Assembly (NCBI RefSeq): GCF_019578655.1 | Contig: NC_063256.1 | Location: 35,688,553 to 35,752,552, forward strand | Direction of reading: 5' to 3' | Source of the DNA: Ricinus communis | Lineage: Eukaryota; Streptophyta; Magnoliopsida; Malpighiales; Euphorbiaceae | Length of the DNA stretch: 64,000 nucleotides | Shown: piece after piece, positions 36,380-48,957 of the stretch | How positions within the stretch are numbered: the first letter of the stretch is position 1 | How the letters are laid out: each line of letters begins with the position of its first letter | The notes under the pieces: model-generated | The model's input: the letters and a program-made list of their open reading frames with translations, nothing else | Databases searched by the model: none | Told to the model about the DNA's origin: nothing | Position numbers and translations under genes: made by a program

Positions 36380-39300
36380 CCTTTGGGCAACTTCAATGAT
36401 CAAATCTCTATGATAATTACGCACCAGCATAGCCAATCCTAAATAACCTTCTTTATTACAGAAAGTTGCATTAATATTAAAGCACAAAGTCCTAACATGA
36501 GGTTTCTTCCAATTCTCATTACCATCATCAGAACTAGACACAATGCAAAAGTGTAACAATCCGGAATCAGATCACATGAGATATTGTCCGTTTTGGCCCT
36601 CACTGGCCTCACGGTTTTATCTCTTTGGCAGTTTCGAAAACTTCGCAGGAGGTCCCCCATCCTGGAATTTCTCTGAACCAAACACGTTTAACTTTGAAGT
36701 TCCTCCAACTCTAGAGCCAAACAACCAAAAAATACCTCATGTGATTAGTTCTAACTCTTTACATATATGTTATCAAACATTCCCCACCCCATTTTGATGT
36801 GTAATTCGATTCATTCATGTACTCTCATACATTAGAGTGATGCCATCCTAGAAGCATGCCAGAAGTCGCTCATCGCTCAGACATCTTATCTTTTCCCCAG
36901 CATCCACTTTTCGCCCTCGTCGGACCACTCTCTAAACCAGGCTGTCACAAAAAGATTTTAACATAAGGGAATAAGGGAGAGGCTTTCTTGAATTCCATAT
37001 AGCCTCTACAGGTACCATCTGTAATTTCCTTAGAATTTGGTTATCATGATTGAAGATGATTGAATTTCATATTATTCATACATCCTAACAGATACACATA
37101 ACATGAGCAATGATATTACCTTGCTCTACAAAGTTGAACATATTACACATTCCCCACTACCAATATGATATCGAAGTAAAATCGATACGAGAAAGTTTCT
37201 GCGCCAAACTACTGAAAACCACACTTTAGTTGTATCATTGCAAAAGAACAATGCATGCTCACCTGACCCCATTGCATAAACTATAGAAAGGAGATTTGAT
37301 GATTCCTTTCCTAAATAAACTTCCATTAACCCTAATTGTTAGACAACATGCGCCAAATGAAATTCTTAATTTTCGAAGTTGCCTTAGCATTCCACACCGC
37401 TTTCTAATGGCTTGGTTCTAGCCTACACGATACCGAGGCTTGGCAATTGTCATAACTCTTTTTGTTGTATACATTAGCTTGCATCCATATCTAATATAAT
37501 ACTTTTCTTTTTTTACAGTGTCATACCAACTTATCCCTTTTCCCCTCAATTAGGACTTGCAATATGGCAAAGCTTATGTTCTCAGGGAATAAAGTATATA
37601 TGAGACTTTGGTTCCAACTTCTTGTGTTATCAATCATTAGATTGGCTACTAGGTAAATCTCCTTAATCTCAAAATTAGGGTTGCAGATTTAGAACGATGG
37701 CATTATCAGAATCCACAACGTATTCCAAACAAGAGTATAACCGTCGCTTCTAATATTCCAAAGCACGCCTTCCTGAATTAATTCTATGCCATAAAGGAAG
37801 CTTGACCATGCCTAAGACGCGTTTGATCCCCTTCTTGCTTCGAGGACATCTGAATGAGGAAAGTATTTATCTCTTAAAATCCTTATCCATAACACATTTA
37901 GGTTTTTCAGCACCCTCTAAACCTACTTCGCTAACATAATTTGATTAAAGACCTTGAATTCCTTGAAGTCACAACCCTCCCCCCTCCCCCCACGAACTTA
38001 GATTTAGCTAGGTTTCTCTATTACTCCCAATGAACACCCCCGCTATCTACTCTTTTACCCTACTAAAATCTTACTAACAAGCTATTCAAGTTTTCATATA
38101 AAGTTTTTAGGAACCTAAAGTAGGCCATAACATAAGATGGGACCGCTATTAGATTGATTTAATGAAAACCTAATGCCTTGCTTGAGTTAGTAGCTTTTGT
38201 TTTCATGCTTGGATTTTCCTTCTAATCTTTCCCTCCACGAAAGACAACGCTTCCACTTTTGACCTTTTCCATTTGCTATAGCTACTATATTCTCCACTAG
38301 TTTCATGCCAAATATTTTGTTAATCTGATGTTATTCTCAATAGGTAAACCCCTACTAAAATAAAGACTTAATTTACCAAAGTTAACCTTTTGCCTCGTAG
38401 CTTTATTATATATTTTCAGTAGCCTTTTGATCCTGCTAGCTTCATGTTATATTGCCACTCCAAAAAAAACTGTGTCATCTGCAAAAATCAAGTTTGATAT
38501 TGTTAGACATCTCAACATTAGCTTGAAACTATTGATTGCTACTATATTTCCACCACTTCTTGCATAAGCCTTGGCAGGACATTTGCTATTAATAAGTATA
38601 GGTAAGGAAACAAAGGGTCTCCCTGACTTAATCCACGCCTAGGAGAAAACTATCTTAAAGGTGCACCATTTATGAGCAGCGAAAATGATATTAACTCTAT
38701 GCAATTTATTATTTTGTTAATCCACCAACTGCCAGATCCCATTATATTCATAATTCTTTTTAAACATTCCCAATTCACGCAGTCTTAAGCTTTTTCTATA
38801 TCAAGCTTAATCACCATTACTTCTTTCATTTTCTTGTTTATTATTTTGAGCGAATGAAAAGCTTCATGGACTATCATAATATTATCTTATATCACCCTAT
38901 TATGCATAAATGGCAGATTGGGTACTTGCTATGATAGAGTTTAAAAGCAATCTTAGTCTATTTGCAAGGGTTTTAGAGATAACTTTGTAGAGAAATTTGC
39001 ATATCAAAATAGGAAGAAAATGGTTCATTGCTTTTGCTTTTCGATTTGGGGTTCTTGGTATTAGAGCAATAAAAGTCTTACTCAAATTATTAGGTAGGTT
39101 CGCTGTTTCATAAAATTCTTTCATAATAGAGCACACGTCAATACCAACCAAGTCCTAAAAAGTTAAGTAAAATGTAACATGATAACTGTTGGGACTTGGC
39201 GATTTTAGAGCTTCCATTCTAAACACTAGTGCTTGATTTTCTCCACCTGAATAGGAGCCTCTAGCTCTCTGTTCATAACTTCATTTACCATTGGTTTAAC

Positions 39301-40640
39301 ACTTTTGAGCACCCTATCTAGCCTATGAACTCTTTCCTCTGAGAAAACTCTACCAAAATGACGCATTACCACCCTGATAATGTTTTCTTCACCCTCTACC
39401 TAGTGCTTATCTTTATTCTTGATTTTTAACAATGGCTTTTGCTATTCTTTGGACTCTTATAGAGTCAAAAAATCGAGTGTTTCAACCACCACCAATAAGC
39501 CAGTTTATTCTTGCCTTTTAATGCCAGTAAATCTTTTTCTTTTTTCCATAAACTATTGATTTCCTCCACTAAAGCTTTTTCGTCACTTCTTTGCTTCGAA
39601 CTAGGTAATCCATTGTTAATAATCTCCAATTTTTTTTCATTTAGAGCTTTGATCTTTGCTTTGTTGTTTCCTTTTACTGCCCTAATCTATTTTTGAAGCT
39701 CTCTTCTACATCTATTAAGCTTTGTGATGCAACTTCTATTATCAACTTCACCATTTTTGCTTATCCAACACTTCTTGATCACTTCCCTATATTCTTCATT
39801 AAATTTTTATTTCTTATCAAGACTGGAAAAGCCTTACTTTTCTATCTCCTTTTCTCTTATCAACTAGAATAAAGGACCTATGGTTGCACCCCATTAAATT
39901 CGCATGGATAATCTGCGCTTGGGAAAAAAGTCGCCTCCAACTTAGGTTCACTAACCCCCTGTAAATTTTTTTCTTAACACAATCTCTACTTGTTTATTTG
40001 ATTATCTAGGAGAATCAACTTCTCTTGAACCCTAGGTCCAAGAGCTCATTCTAATTTATAAAGTCATTAAACATCATCCATTTGCCTTTTATGGAGCCCT
40101 CTTTTGCCCACTTTTTCCTCTATACTAGCCATAATATTAAAATAATTAATGCAAATCCATGAGTGATCAAACTTTGGATTTAAATTCGAGATACATTTCC
40201 ATTTTGCCTCTCTTTTTTCTTTTCAGCAATCACCATATAAAAATGTCATATAAATTGCTCACCCAATGAATACACATAAATTAAATTTTTGCTTATAAAT
40301 TTGACTTTCAAATCTAAAACTCCTTCCACCATAAAATAAAACCTCTTGAAGATCCCTCTGGATTGTGGTATACCGATTTTTGAAATCTCATATTCCTTCT
40401 TAATCTTTTCACATGATTTTGTGATGTTTTGACATAATTAGAAACATGATGGGTGGATAATACCTTATATTTAGCTTTTTTATAGCTTGGACTATTAAGG
40501 CTTGTCCAAGGCCTTTGCAATTCTAAACTAAAAGATCTATTATTATTGCATCGGTGGCTTACGACCTGTAATCGATACATTCTATAAGCATTGCTCTTCA
40601 ACATTAAGAAAGTGACCCTTTTCAACAACTTCTTACTTTC
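36380..40640 (-). pseudogene. Degenerate L1-type LINE (endonuclease, RT, zinc knuckle, RNase H)
   Basis: Minus-strand remnant of a plant non-LTR retrotransposon with many stops and frameshifts. In 5' to 3' order I see: the endonuclease start NCKGLGQALIVQAIKK near 40525-40480; RT with NLSKTFIALIPR near 39090-39050 and YKVISKTLANRLRLLL near 38990-38950; RT motif GLSQGDPLFPYLYLL near 38640-38590; the catalytic FADD box (LIFADDTVFFG) near 38495-38465; a zf-RVT segment GSGEHALFFCNDTTKVW near 37275-37220; and RNase H from about 36540 onwards. A solo LTR is inserted at 36552-36949. The 5' limit is approximate. Confidence 0.88.
36552..36949. mobile_element. Solo LTR or TRIM-like element, 398 bp, nested in the LINE
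   Basis: It starts TGTAACAATCC and ends GGCTGTCACA, so both ends carry the TG...CA dinucleotides. A perfect 5-bp direct repeat AAAAG flanks it (36547-36551 and 36950-36954). The base composition is more GC-rich than the surroundings. It has no coding capacity. The termini TGTAACA and TGTCACA are themselves nearly palindromic, so I cannot assign a strand. It resembles widely dispersed small plant LTR repeats from memory. Confidence 0.8.
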
Positions 40641-40649
40641 CAACTTCCT

Positions 40650-42783
40650 TTATCCTCATACCTCTCTACCTTCTTGCCTCCGTTTTTCATTTATTCCTCG
40701 AGAGATGAATAATGATACTGTTATCCCATTGATTAATTGTTACTCTCATAGACCTGAATTCAATCTGATGTATTTGAGACATTGTCTCATTATGGACAAA
40801 GATATTGGTTTGTAGTTGGACTGAACTTATGTTTTACGTTTCCTAAGCGGTTGCAGGCTGAAATTAGAAGGCCTTTCATATATTCTACTTCGTTTGCGCT
40901 TATTTTAGGTTTTTTCTTTTTATTCTCATGGGCATTCTCACTTTATTTTCTTTTAGAGGTTTGTATTTATTTTGGTTTTGGGTTTGGTCTAGGATTTGGA
41001 CTTGCAGTTTTTCTATATTTGTTTATTCTTTGGTCTAAGGTTTAATTTCACACATGATACTTGGATTATGTTTGATGGAGGTATTATTGACACTCAAGGG
41101 GGAAAGGGCTCCATTTAAGGGATCTAGCTCCATTGACTTTTCTCTTTCCTCTATCATCTAAACGAACTTTGTAAGAGCTTTGAAAGTTTTTTAAAAGCTT
41201 TGACCAATTTGGTTTCTAAATAGAGTTTAGGTTTCAAGATTTGTGTTTTTTGGCTTAGTTGTAGGTGTTCTTTTTTAAAGTAATAATGTAGGTGTTAGTT
41301 TTTCTAGTTTGGATAGGTGTTCATCGAATTGGTGAAAATTTGGATTACTTTTAGCTGTCTCTCTGCCAACTGATGTGATTAAGGTCTGAGAAGTTTCGAC
41401 ATTATCTTAGTTCTTGTGTTTTTGTAGAATCCTACCGTTGGTTAGGTGGCTACCTTTTCCTTGTTGTTCTTCAACCTCCCCACCTTTTTCTACCTCTTCC
41501 CATCTTTTATGAGACTATGAAATGGTTGGAATGCAAGAAAAATTTAAAGACTAAAAGAAATAAATGATGTAGGTGGGTGAACCAACCAAAGAGAAATAAA
41601 AGAGGATAACTTTACGGTCTAGGAGATAAAACTCTATAGACAAAAATCTATGATAAAAATACTTTCAATTTAGAAAGCATCATCCAAATATTTTGTAATT
41701 AAGGTTGCATGATCAACCTCTTTTAAATTTGAAGTTTACATATCATTATTTTTAAGTTGTTAATTTTTAATATGTTTGAATTATTGCTAAATAAAAATAT
41801 GATATTTTTTCAAGTAAGAGTAACACTTATGTTTTTAATATATAATTAATATTAAGACATTATTTTATGAAAGTACAAAAACAATTGATTTAGATATATT
41901 TTTCGATTTTTTTGAATAAAGTAGACTATTCTACATAAAATTATAAAAAGTTTATTTTTAATATACAACTATCTTTTTAGACTATTTATAAAAATAATAA
42001 TTTTATTTTATATATAAATAAAGGTCAATCTTTATAATAATTTATTAAAATATTACATGTTAATAAATTGACTATATACATATTTCACATACCATGAGAG
42101 TTTTAGTTTAATACCTTTTATGTAATCTAATGTCTATTCGCTAATTGTGTGATTGTTAATTATTTTAATTGTAATCAATTTACAATTTGATAGACTTTAA
42201 TTCAAATGTATATGAGATTTGATTAATATTTTCTTAAATATATATAATAATAATTTAATGATAAGAACAATTAACAATATATCATATCCCATTTTTAATA
42301 AACTAAATCAAGGAGTATAAATTTTTATTTAATAAAAAATTTATTAATTAATATTTTATTTTTAGGATTAATTAAATCAAATAATAATTTAATAAAAAAT
42401 AGTAATTTTATTATTCAAAATCCAATAATTACTCGTCTACTAAAAGAATAAATAATACATATTAAAATTGTTGAAAATATCTAGCTATCTAATTTTTCAT
42501 TTGTCATTTTCCTGGTTTCAGAGTTCCAGTTTTATAGGGCAAAACAGTCATTAAGGGAAAAAGGGCAACCTCACTACTAGTGCAGCAGCAGCAGCGCGAC
42601 CAGAGAGTCGAGAGAGAAGAGTATAGAGAAACCATAGCCATAAAATTGCCATTATGCCTTAATCTTCAACCAAGCACCTTTCAGAATCTATACGTAAGCG
42701 CACATACTCAACTCGCGGACTCTACCTTTAATCGGTTTCAGTAATTATCATCATCAGCAACTTCTTCTTCAAAAACCCTAAAT
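40650..42783. other. Intergenic: possible LINE 5' leader, AT-rich DNA, then SRRM1-like promoter and 5' UTR
   Basis: 40650-41550 is moderately AT-rich without recognisable protein similarity and may include the LINE 5' leader. 41700-42450 is very AT-rich. From about 42530 the base composition changes, with a GCAGCAGCAGCAGCGCGACC patch and GAGAG tracts, consistent with the promoter and leader of the gene starting at 42784. Confidence 0.45.
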
Positions 42784-45700
42784 ATGTCGGGTGGGTTTTT
42801 CAGGGTAAGTCTTAGATCTAAATTGAAATTTGTAAGTTATAGATCTCGAAATCGACTCGATGGTTAATTGCTTTTTTTTTTTTTATTATCTATTTATTTT
42901 CCGTGTGTTTTAGGGTACTTCTGCTGATCAGGACACTCGGTTCTCCAACAAGCAAGCTAGGCTTTTGAAATCGCAGAAGTTTGCTCCTGAATTGGAACAT
43001 CTGGTTCGTGTTTTTTCTTTGAATAGCTTAAATGAGTTGCATTAGGTGTATTCGATGAATTTGTTTGGAAATTGAGCTATTTTAGGTTGCGTTAATACTT
43101 GAGTACAATTTATTTCAGGTTTCTTATTTATTAGTGTGGGTGCCTGTATCTTGTTAGGTGGATATGAGGAAAGTCAAGATGGATGTTATTAGACCATGGA
43201 TTGATAATCGGGTGACTGAGCTTCTTGGGTTTGAAGACGAAGTTCTTATCAACTTTATTTATGGTCTCCTTGAAGCTAAGGTATTGAAAATTTGAATTCT
43301 CTAGTCTTCTTCTTCTTCTTCTTTTTTTTTTTTTTTTTCTCTTTTGTAGGATATGATGTATGTTGCTTTTATTTGTTTTAAATGTGAGACCCTCTTTGTT
43401 CTGGTGCACATACTTCTCTTTAGAGACTTAGACTTGATTGGCATAGCAAACAAATACCATAACTCCCCAGGTTTCAACTAAGCTAAGGATTTATGCTCTA
43501 TTCTCCTGGTCTATTTTCAAGAATTTTTGTTCGAGTATTTGCACTTTCTTTTAGCTCACATAGGGTTTAGTTGTTTCTGTATCATATGTTTCTGAGTTCG
43601 ATGCAGGAAGTGAATGGGAAGGAGGTCCAAATACAACTTACAGGATTTATGGAGAAAAACACTGTAAAGTTTATGAAAGAGCTTTGGGCACTTCTTCTCA
43701 GTGCTCAGAAGAATGAAAGTGGTGTTCCTCAGCAGTTCTTGGATGCCAAAGAAGAGGAAACCCGCAAGAAGCAGGTTTGTAAATAATTTTGAATTCATGC
43801 TTAAGCTCTTTAGAATTATTAGAATTTTGGAAAAATTCATTTCTAACAATGACCAATTTCCAGGCAGAGGTGGATAGGATAACCAGTGAAATTCAGAAGA
43901 AGAAAGAGAAAGAGAGTAAAGAACTTGAGTGGGAGAAATTGAAGAAGATGGTAATGCTAACTTTTCATGCCGGAGTTAGATTCCCTAGAGTTGGGTTCTC
44001 GGGTTTAACTTAGTTTGTGTTTTCATTGCATTCAGCTAGCTTCTGCAATTATTTGGGTTCATGTCCTTTACCTCAAACTACTGTAGGACGGCGAAACAAA
44101 GGCTAGTATTGCTGCTGTGGAACCAGACTCAAGGAATTTGCTGAAGGCTTCAAGGGATGATCCTAAGGATGAGAAAGAAACTAACAATGGGAATGGCATG
44201 AGAGGAAGGAACAGGTTAGGTGTTCACATTTTGGATTTGTTTTGCCATTGCTACATTTTCTCTCTTTCCTAAATCGGAAAAGAAAATGCTCCATTAATAG
44301 GTTTTGTAGACTGATTTCTGTGTGATTATAAGGTGGTCTGGCAACATGTTAATATGTCATGATGCTATTCAATGAAAGTTCAGCTGGAAAAAATATTTCA
44401 TAAATAAGAATATATGGAATATATATGTTCTAAATCTATCGCTGCACAAATGGCGTACTATGACTTGTACCCTATTGAATGTCCTTTGTTGCTTTGCATC
44501 TATATATTGGATACCACACTACTTTGAATTCACAGTTAGGAGCAGTGTAAGCAGAGCACAAGCATGAAATGCATCTATCTTTACATGGAATTTGGTATAT
44601 GCTTTTTGGTTAGGAATGAGAGATTTATGAGCACAGGTATTATCACGAGTCATGGGACAATTTTGGTGTTTTCTGGAGCAATTGATAAGGATGTTCTTCC
44701 ATCTGTGAGCAGCCGTCTTTTCTCCTTTGTAGTTAAAATTTGAGCTATGTATGAGCTTGGATCTATTAGGTTCATTTTAGCATTTAACTATTTAGTTGAC
44801 TGTTTCATGCACTAATATTGCTCCATTTGCACTTCAGGGTAGTTGATACTTCTACGTCGTACTGCACTCCTTGGACCACCTCATTGAATGATATCCCTAA
44901 ATGAATAAGACTAATCTGATTCTGTTCAGAAAATAAAAATATTTTATCTGCATGGCAATGATAAATCATTCCAAGGAATTCTTGATCTATGGTATTGCTG
45001 CTTATGGTTTTCATCTGTATAACTTAAAATTAGATAAATAGAGCCAAAACTTTTGTCAATCAAATCAAAGTACTTTACCTCGAACACGACACCCATGCTA
45101 GCTGTTACCAATTGTTTCAAGAAACAAAGTGAGATCTCATATATGCTTTTTGAAGTTTCTTGTATGTTAGTATTCCTCTATGAAGCACGGACACAAACAC
45201 GGATATGGATATGATTTTCTAAAAAAGTGGCAGGGACAACAACAAATTTAACATATGCATATATATATATATATATATATATGCATATGTATATGTGTGT
45301 GTGTATATAGAAAACGATAATTATTATACAAATTTAGATTAAAAAGATTTATAAAATTAGACTAGAAGTCTAACATATTTTCAGTCTCTTCATCTTCATC
45401 TACAAACAACAATATTTGAGAAAGAAACAAGTGGTAGAAAAGATTTTGAAGTGGAGAGAAAGTAGGGAATAAATTGACGAGAGAGCAAGGTAGAGAGGGT
45501 TTTTTTTTTTTTTTTTTGAAATAAGTGTGAGGTGTATAGAGACTAAGTGTGGCTAGTGTTTTCTCAAAAGACTTATGTTTTATGTTTTTATAATTTGATC
45601 CATTAACTTCTAAGTTATTTTAAAAAGAGCCTCGTGTTCAATAAAAAGCCCTAAGGTTTTGTGCAGTTTGTTATTCTGGTGTCCCTGCACCTGTTAAGAA

Positions 45701-48700
45701 AAAGCAAAGGACACATTTCCGGAGTTCCTGTGTCCGACAGGCATATGGCAACTCCTTATGAGTGTTGCTGCTTCATAGATATTACATTTCTTGATGTATA
45801 TCATTATCATATATTTTTATTTTGAGTCATCTCTTTTCCTGGTACTTGCATTCAACGTTTCTCCAAAACAATATCATGGAAGAGCAGTCACTGATGATTT
45901 GTACTAATGCAGGTCTTCTAGATCTCCCCAGTCAGTTGATCGTTCTTCTTCATCCCCTCGGTAATGTTCCTCTCTGTAATGCAGTTCATTTGTATTTTTG
46001 GCTTCTCTCTAGACATGCTAATTAACTGTATTTTTGGTGTCTTCTGTAGAGGCTCACCTCGGAACAGTCGGTCATTTTCAAATTCTAGAAGTTACTCGGG
46101 GTGCGTCATATACACAACTGATTTTTATCATTTATTTCTTTTGAACTTGCAGTTTTATTTACTTAATCTTTATCATTCTGTTTGAATGTCTATGAGTGCA
46201 TTGAATTTTAGACATCACATTCATTGAGGGGCTGCGGGAATAGCTTGGCGACTTTATCATTTATTTCTCTTTTATAATTGTAGCATCTTACAGAGTTTAT
46301 GCACATATCTATGACAGATCACCAGAAGCACGACGAGAATCAATTTCTTCTGAAAGGGTGTACCGCTCGCCGAGGAAAAGGTCTATTTCACCTCGTCGGA
46401 GGTACCCATTGAGGGGCTCTCGTTCTCCTGCAAGGAGGATATCATTGTATTCTAGACAAAGGTCTAGATCATCTTCACGTCGAAGATCACCATCTCCAGT
46501 GCGCCACAGAATGCGATCTCCATATCGACGCAGATCACCTTCACCAATTCGTCGTAGATCGCCTTCACCAGTTCGGCGTCGTAGGTCGCCTTCACCAATT
46601 CAGCGTCGTAGGTCGCCTTCACCTGTTCGGCGTCGTAGGTCCCCATCACCCATTTGGCACCGTAGGTCCCCTCCAATTCGGCGGCGTAGATCTCCTTCAA
46701 CGTCTCGACGCCGAAGATCACCTTCACCCCTCCAACGCAGGTCACCCTCACCTGTCCGGCGTAGATCTCCCTTGCTTGTACGAAGGAGATCTCCCTCTCC
46801 TGTACAACATAGATCTCCCTCTACTATTCGAAGAAGATCTCCTTCTCCAGTGCAGCGTAGATCTCCCAATCCCGTGCAGCGGCGTAGATCTCCCTCACCG
46901 GTGCGACGTAGATCTCCCTCTCCTGTTCGGCGCAGATCACCCCCTCCACATCGTAGATCACCCTCCCCTTTACGTCGGAGGTATGAAAGATCTCCATCAA
47001 CTCCCCACCGTTCCTTTCTATCTCCAAGACGTAGGTCTCCAGCTCCTGCTCGCATGAGATCACCAGTTTCTTCCTTTAGGAGGTCTCCTTCACCTTATGG
47101 ATCAAGTTCCCCTTCTCTTGACTTTCATAAGAGTCCTTCTCCTATAAGGAGATCTTTGAAGGAATATAGAAAGTCGACTGTGCACTCTCCCGAGGAAAGG
47201 GTTAGGTATGTTTATAATCTATATGGTCAGTCCTTTATCATTTTATTTGCCTTTCTGATCTGTTACATTGGCATCATTTTGCAAATATTTGTTACAGTAT
47301 GCAGAAAAAGATGCTGCACCAATCCTCTAGTTCTTTGAGGTCTCCACAAAGAGATGCAAAGGATTGGAAGAATTTGCGTGGTAAATTCTCATCCTTGTCG
47401 CCTTCGCCAGAGCGATCTCATGTTCAGTCAAAATCTCCTCCACTCATAAGAGCTAAGGATTCTAGCGTGGAGAGAAGGTGCCTTTAATTTCAGAAAATAG
47501 CTTAGCTTTTGTAGCTTTTGTAAGCTTTTGTAAGGTGCCTTTAATTACTTTTTGGATATTGGAAATATATGTTTACTCATGTTTGGTGGTTTTTGAAGGT
47601 CGGCTAGTCCATATGAGAGTCCTCTGAGGCAAAGAAGAGGTAGAAGAAATAGGTATGATCTTGTTATCATTCTCAATACGCACACACAACACACATATAT
47701 ACCATGCATGTAACTGAACTCCTTTGTTTGGAACTTTAGATCTTCTGGTTCATCTGGGAGCCCTGTGAGGCAAAGCAGGGGGAAGATTGCACATGACGAC
47801 AGCTTAAGCCCTCAACAGAAGTCAAGAGAGCAGAAGCCTCGTCATGAAACTCCAGAATCTGGCAAACAGGATGAAGATACTGATCATGCTCGGTTAGATT
47901 TAGTCTTAAAAGTGTCTGATGATTCTTTGATTCTTTTGGTTCTTGATAGTAAGTTGATTGCTTTGATTGGTTTTTACCTCCCTGACTGGTCCTTTTTTCG
48001 TTATTATATTTTTCCTTTGATGGAATAGCAGGGATTATAAATCCAGATCTTCACATAAACAATCTATGCATTCATCTATACTCAGTAAGCAGAAAGATTC
48101 TCCTGTGAAGGTCCAACACCAGGATGATCACCCTACTGAAAGAGTGGCAGGCCATCAGACTACTGATTCTCGCAGTCGTATTGATAACATGGAATCAAGG
48201 AAGAGAGACCAGGAGACAAAGAGGTGGTGTTTTCTTTCTAGGTCATTTCTTTCTTACTTTCTGTAATCAATTGTACATTTGCATGAATTGACAGTTTTTT
48301 GTGATTTAACAATTACCTGACAGTGAGAAGGGTTCTCAGAAGAGGGTTTACTCTGGAACTCCTGATGGGAACACGTCTCCAAAGTCACCAGGGGAGAGGC
48401 AACAAGTAACTTATACTGGAAAAGTTCAAACGTCCGATGAGAGGGATCGTTCACATTCAAACAATATTAAGGATGATAGATCACGCAGATCAGAAACTAA
48501 GAAAATATTGGTTGAAAAAATAGATCGCAGAAATGGTGGTGGATTTGATTCTGGGTCTGACGAAAGTGGCAAGCGCAGAATTGAGAATAAGGAAAAGCGA
48601 AAGCATAAAAGATCACATAGGGAAGAAGTTGCATCAGATGATGGTTACAGCTCTGATTCTGAAATTGAAGATAAGAAAGAGGCTAAGAGGAGGAGGAAGG

Positions 48701-48957
48701 AAGAAAAAAAACTGCGGAAGGAGGAAAAACGCCGACGGCGTGAGGAGCGACGTCGCAGAAGGGAAGAAAGACGTGCAGAGAAGCTGAAATCGAAGAATCT
48801 AAAGGATGCTAATTCTTCTGAGGATGAACATGCAGGGAGGAGAGACTCTTATCCAAGTGATGGTGAAGATACACAGTCAGAGCAGAAGAAACTTGAAATT
48901 GAGTTGAGGAAGAAGGCTCTTGAATCACTTAAAGCAAAAAAGGGCATTAATCACTAA
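42784..48957 (+). CDS. SRRM1/SRm160-like splicing factor with PWI and RS domains
   Basis: Fourteen exons encode 938 residues. Exons: 42784-42804, 42914-43003, 43158-43280, 43607-43774, 43864-43950, 44087-44214, 45913-45960, 46050-46100, 46318-47205, 47298-47477, 47599-47652, 47740-47892, 48032-48223, 48324-48957. All phases agree. Residues 28-125 form a PWI domain (nucleic-acid binding) with Pro-Trp-Ile at 50-52 ([16 protein letters not shown]). A charged helix rich in K/E follows. Exon 9 encodes a long run of [14 protein letters not shown] repeats, then further SP/SR segments, then a basic coiled region ([18 protein letters not shown]) before the end at KKGINH. By family knowledge this is a nuclear SR-related matrix protein and splicing co-activator. 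Exon 1 has only 21 nt. The exon 13 acceptor is a NAGNAG, so an isoform one residue longer is possible. Confidence 0.88.
45178..45778. mobile_element. TIR element in SRRM1-like intron 6
   Basis: The left end CTATGAAGCACGGACAC and the inverted right end CTATGAAGCAGCAACAC match at the first ten bases and loosely beyond; both sides also carry GGACAC-like strings. The element is about 601 bp, non-coding, and includes an (AT)n tract near 45260-45282 and a T-run near 45500. No convincing target duplication was found. It sits in the 1.7-kb intron 6 and does not touch exons. Confidence 0.5.

Noticed and set aside
46464..47063. Long minus-strand frames rich in GDLRR and similar repeats
   Set aside because: They are shadows of the RS-repeat exon of the SRRM1-like gene on the plus strand.
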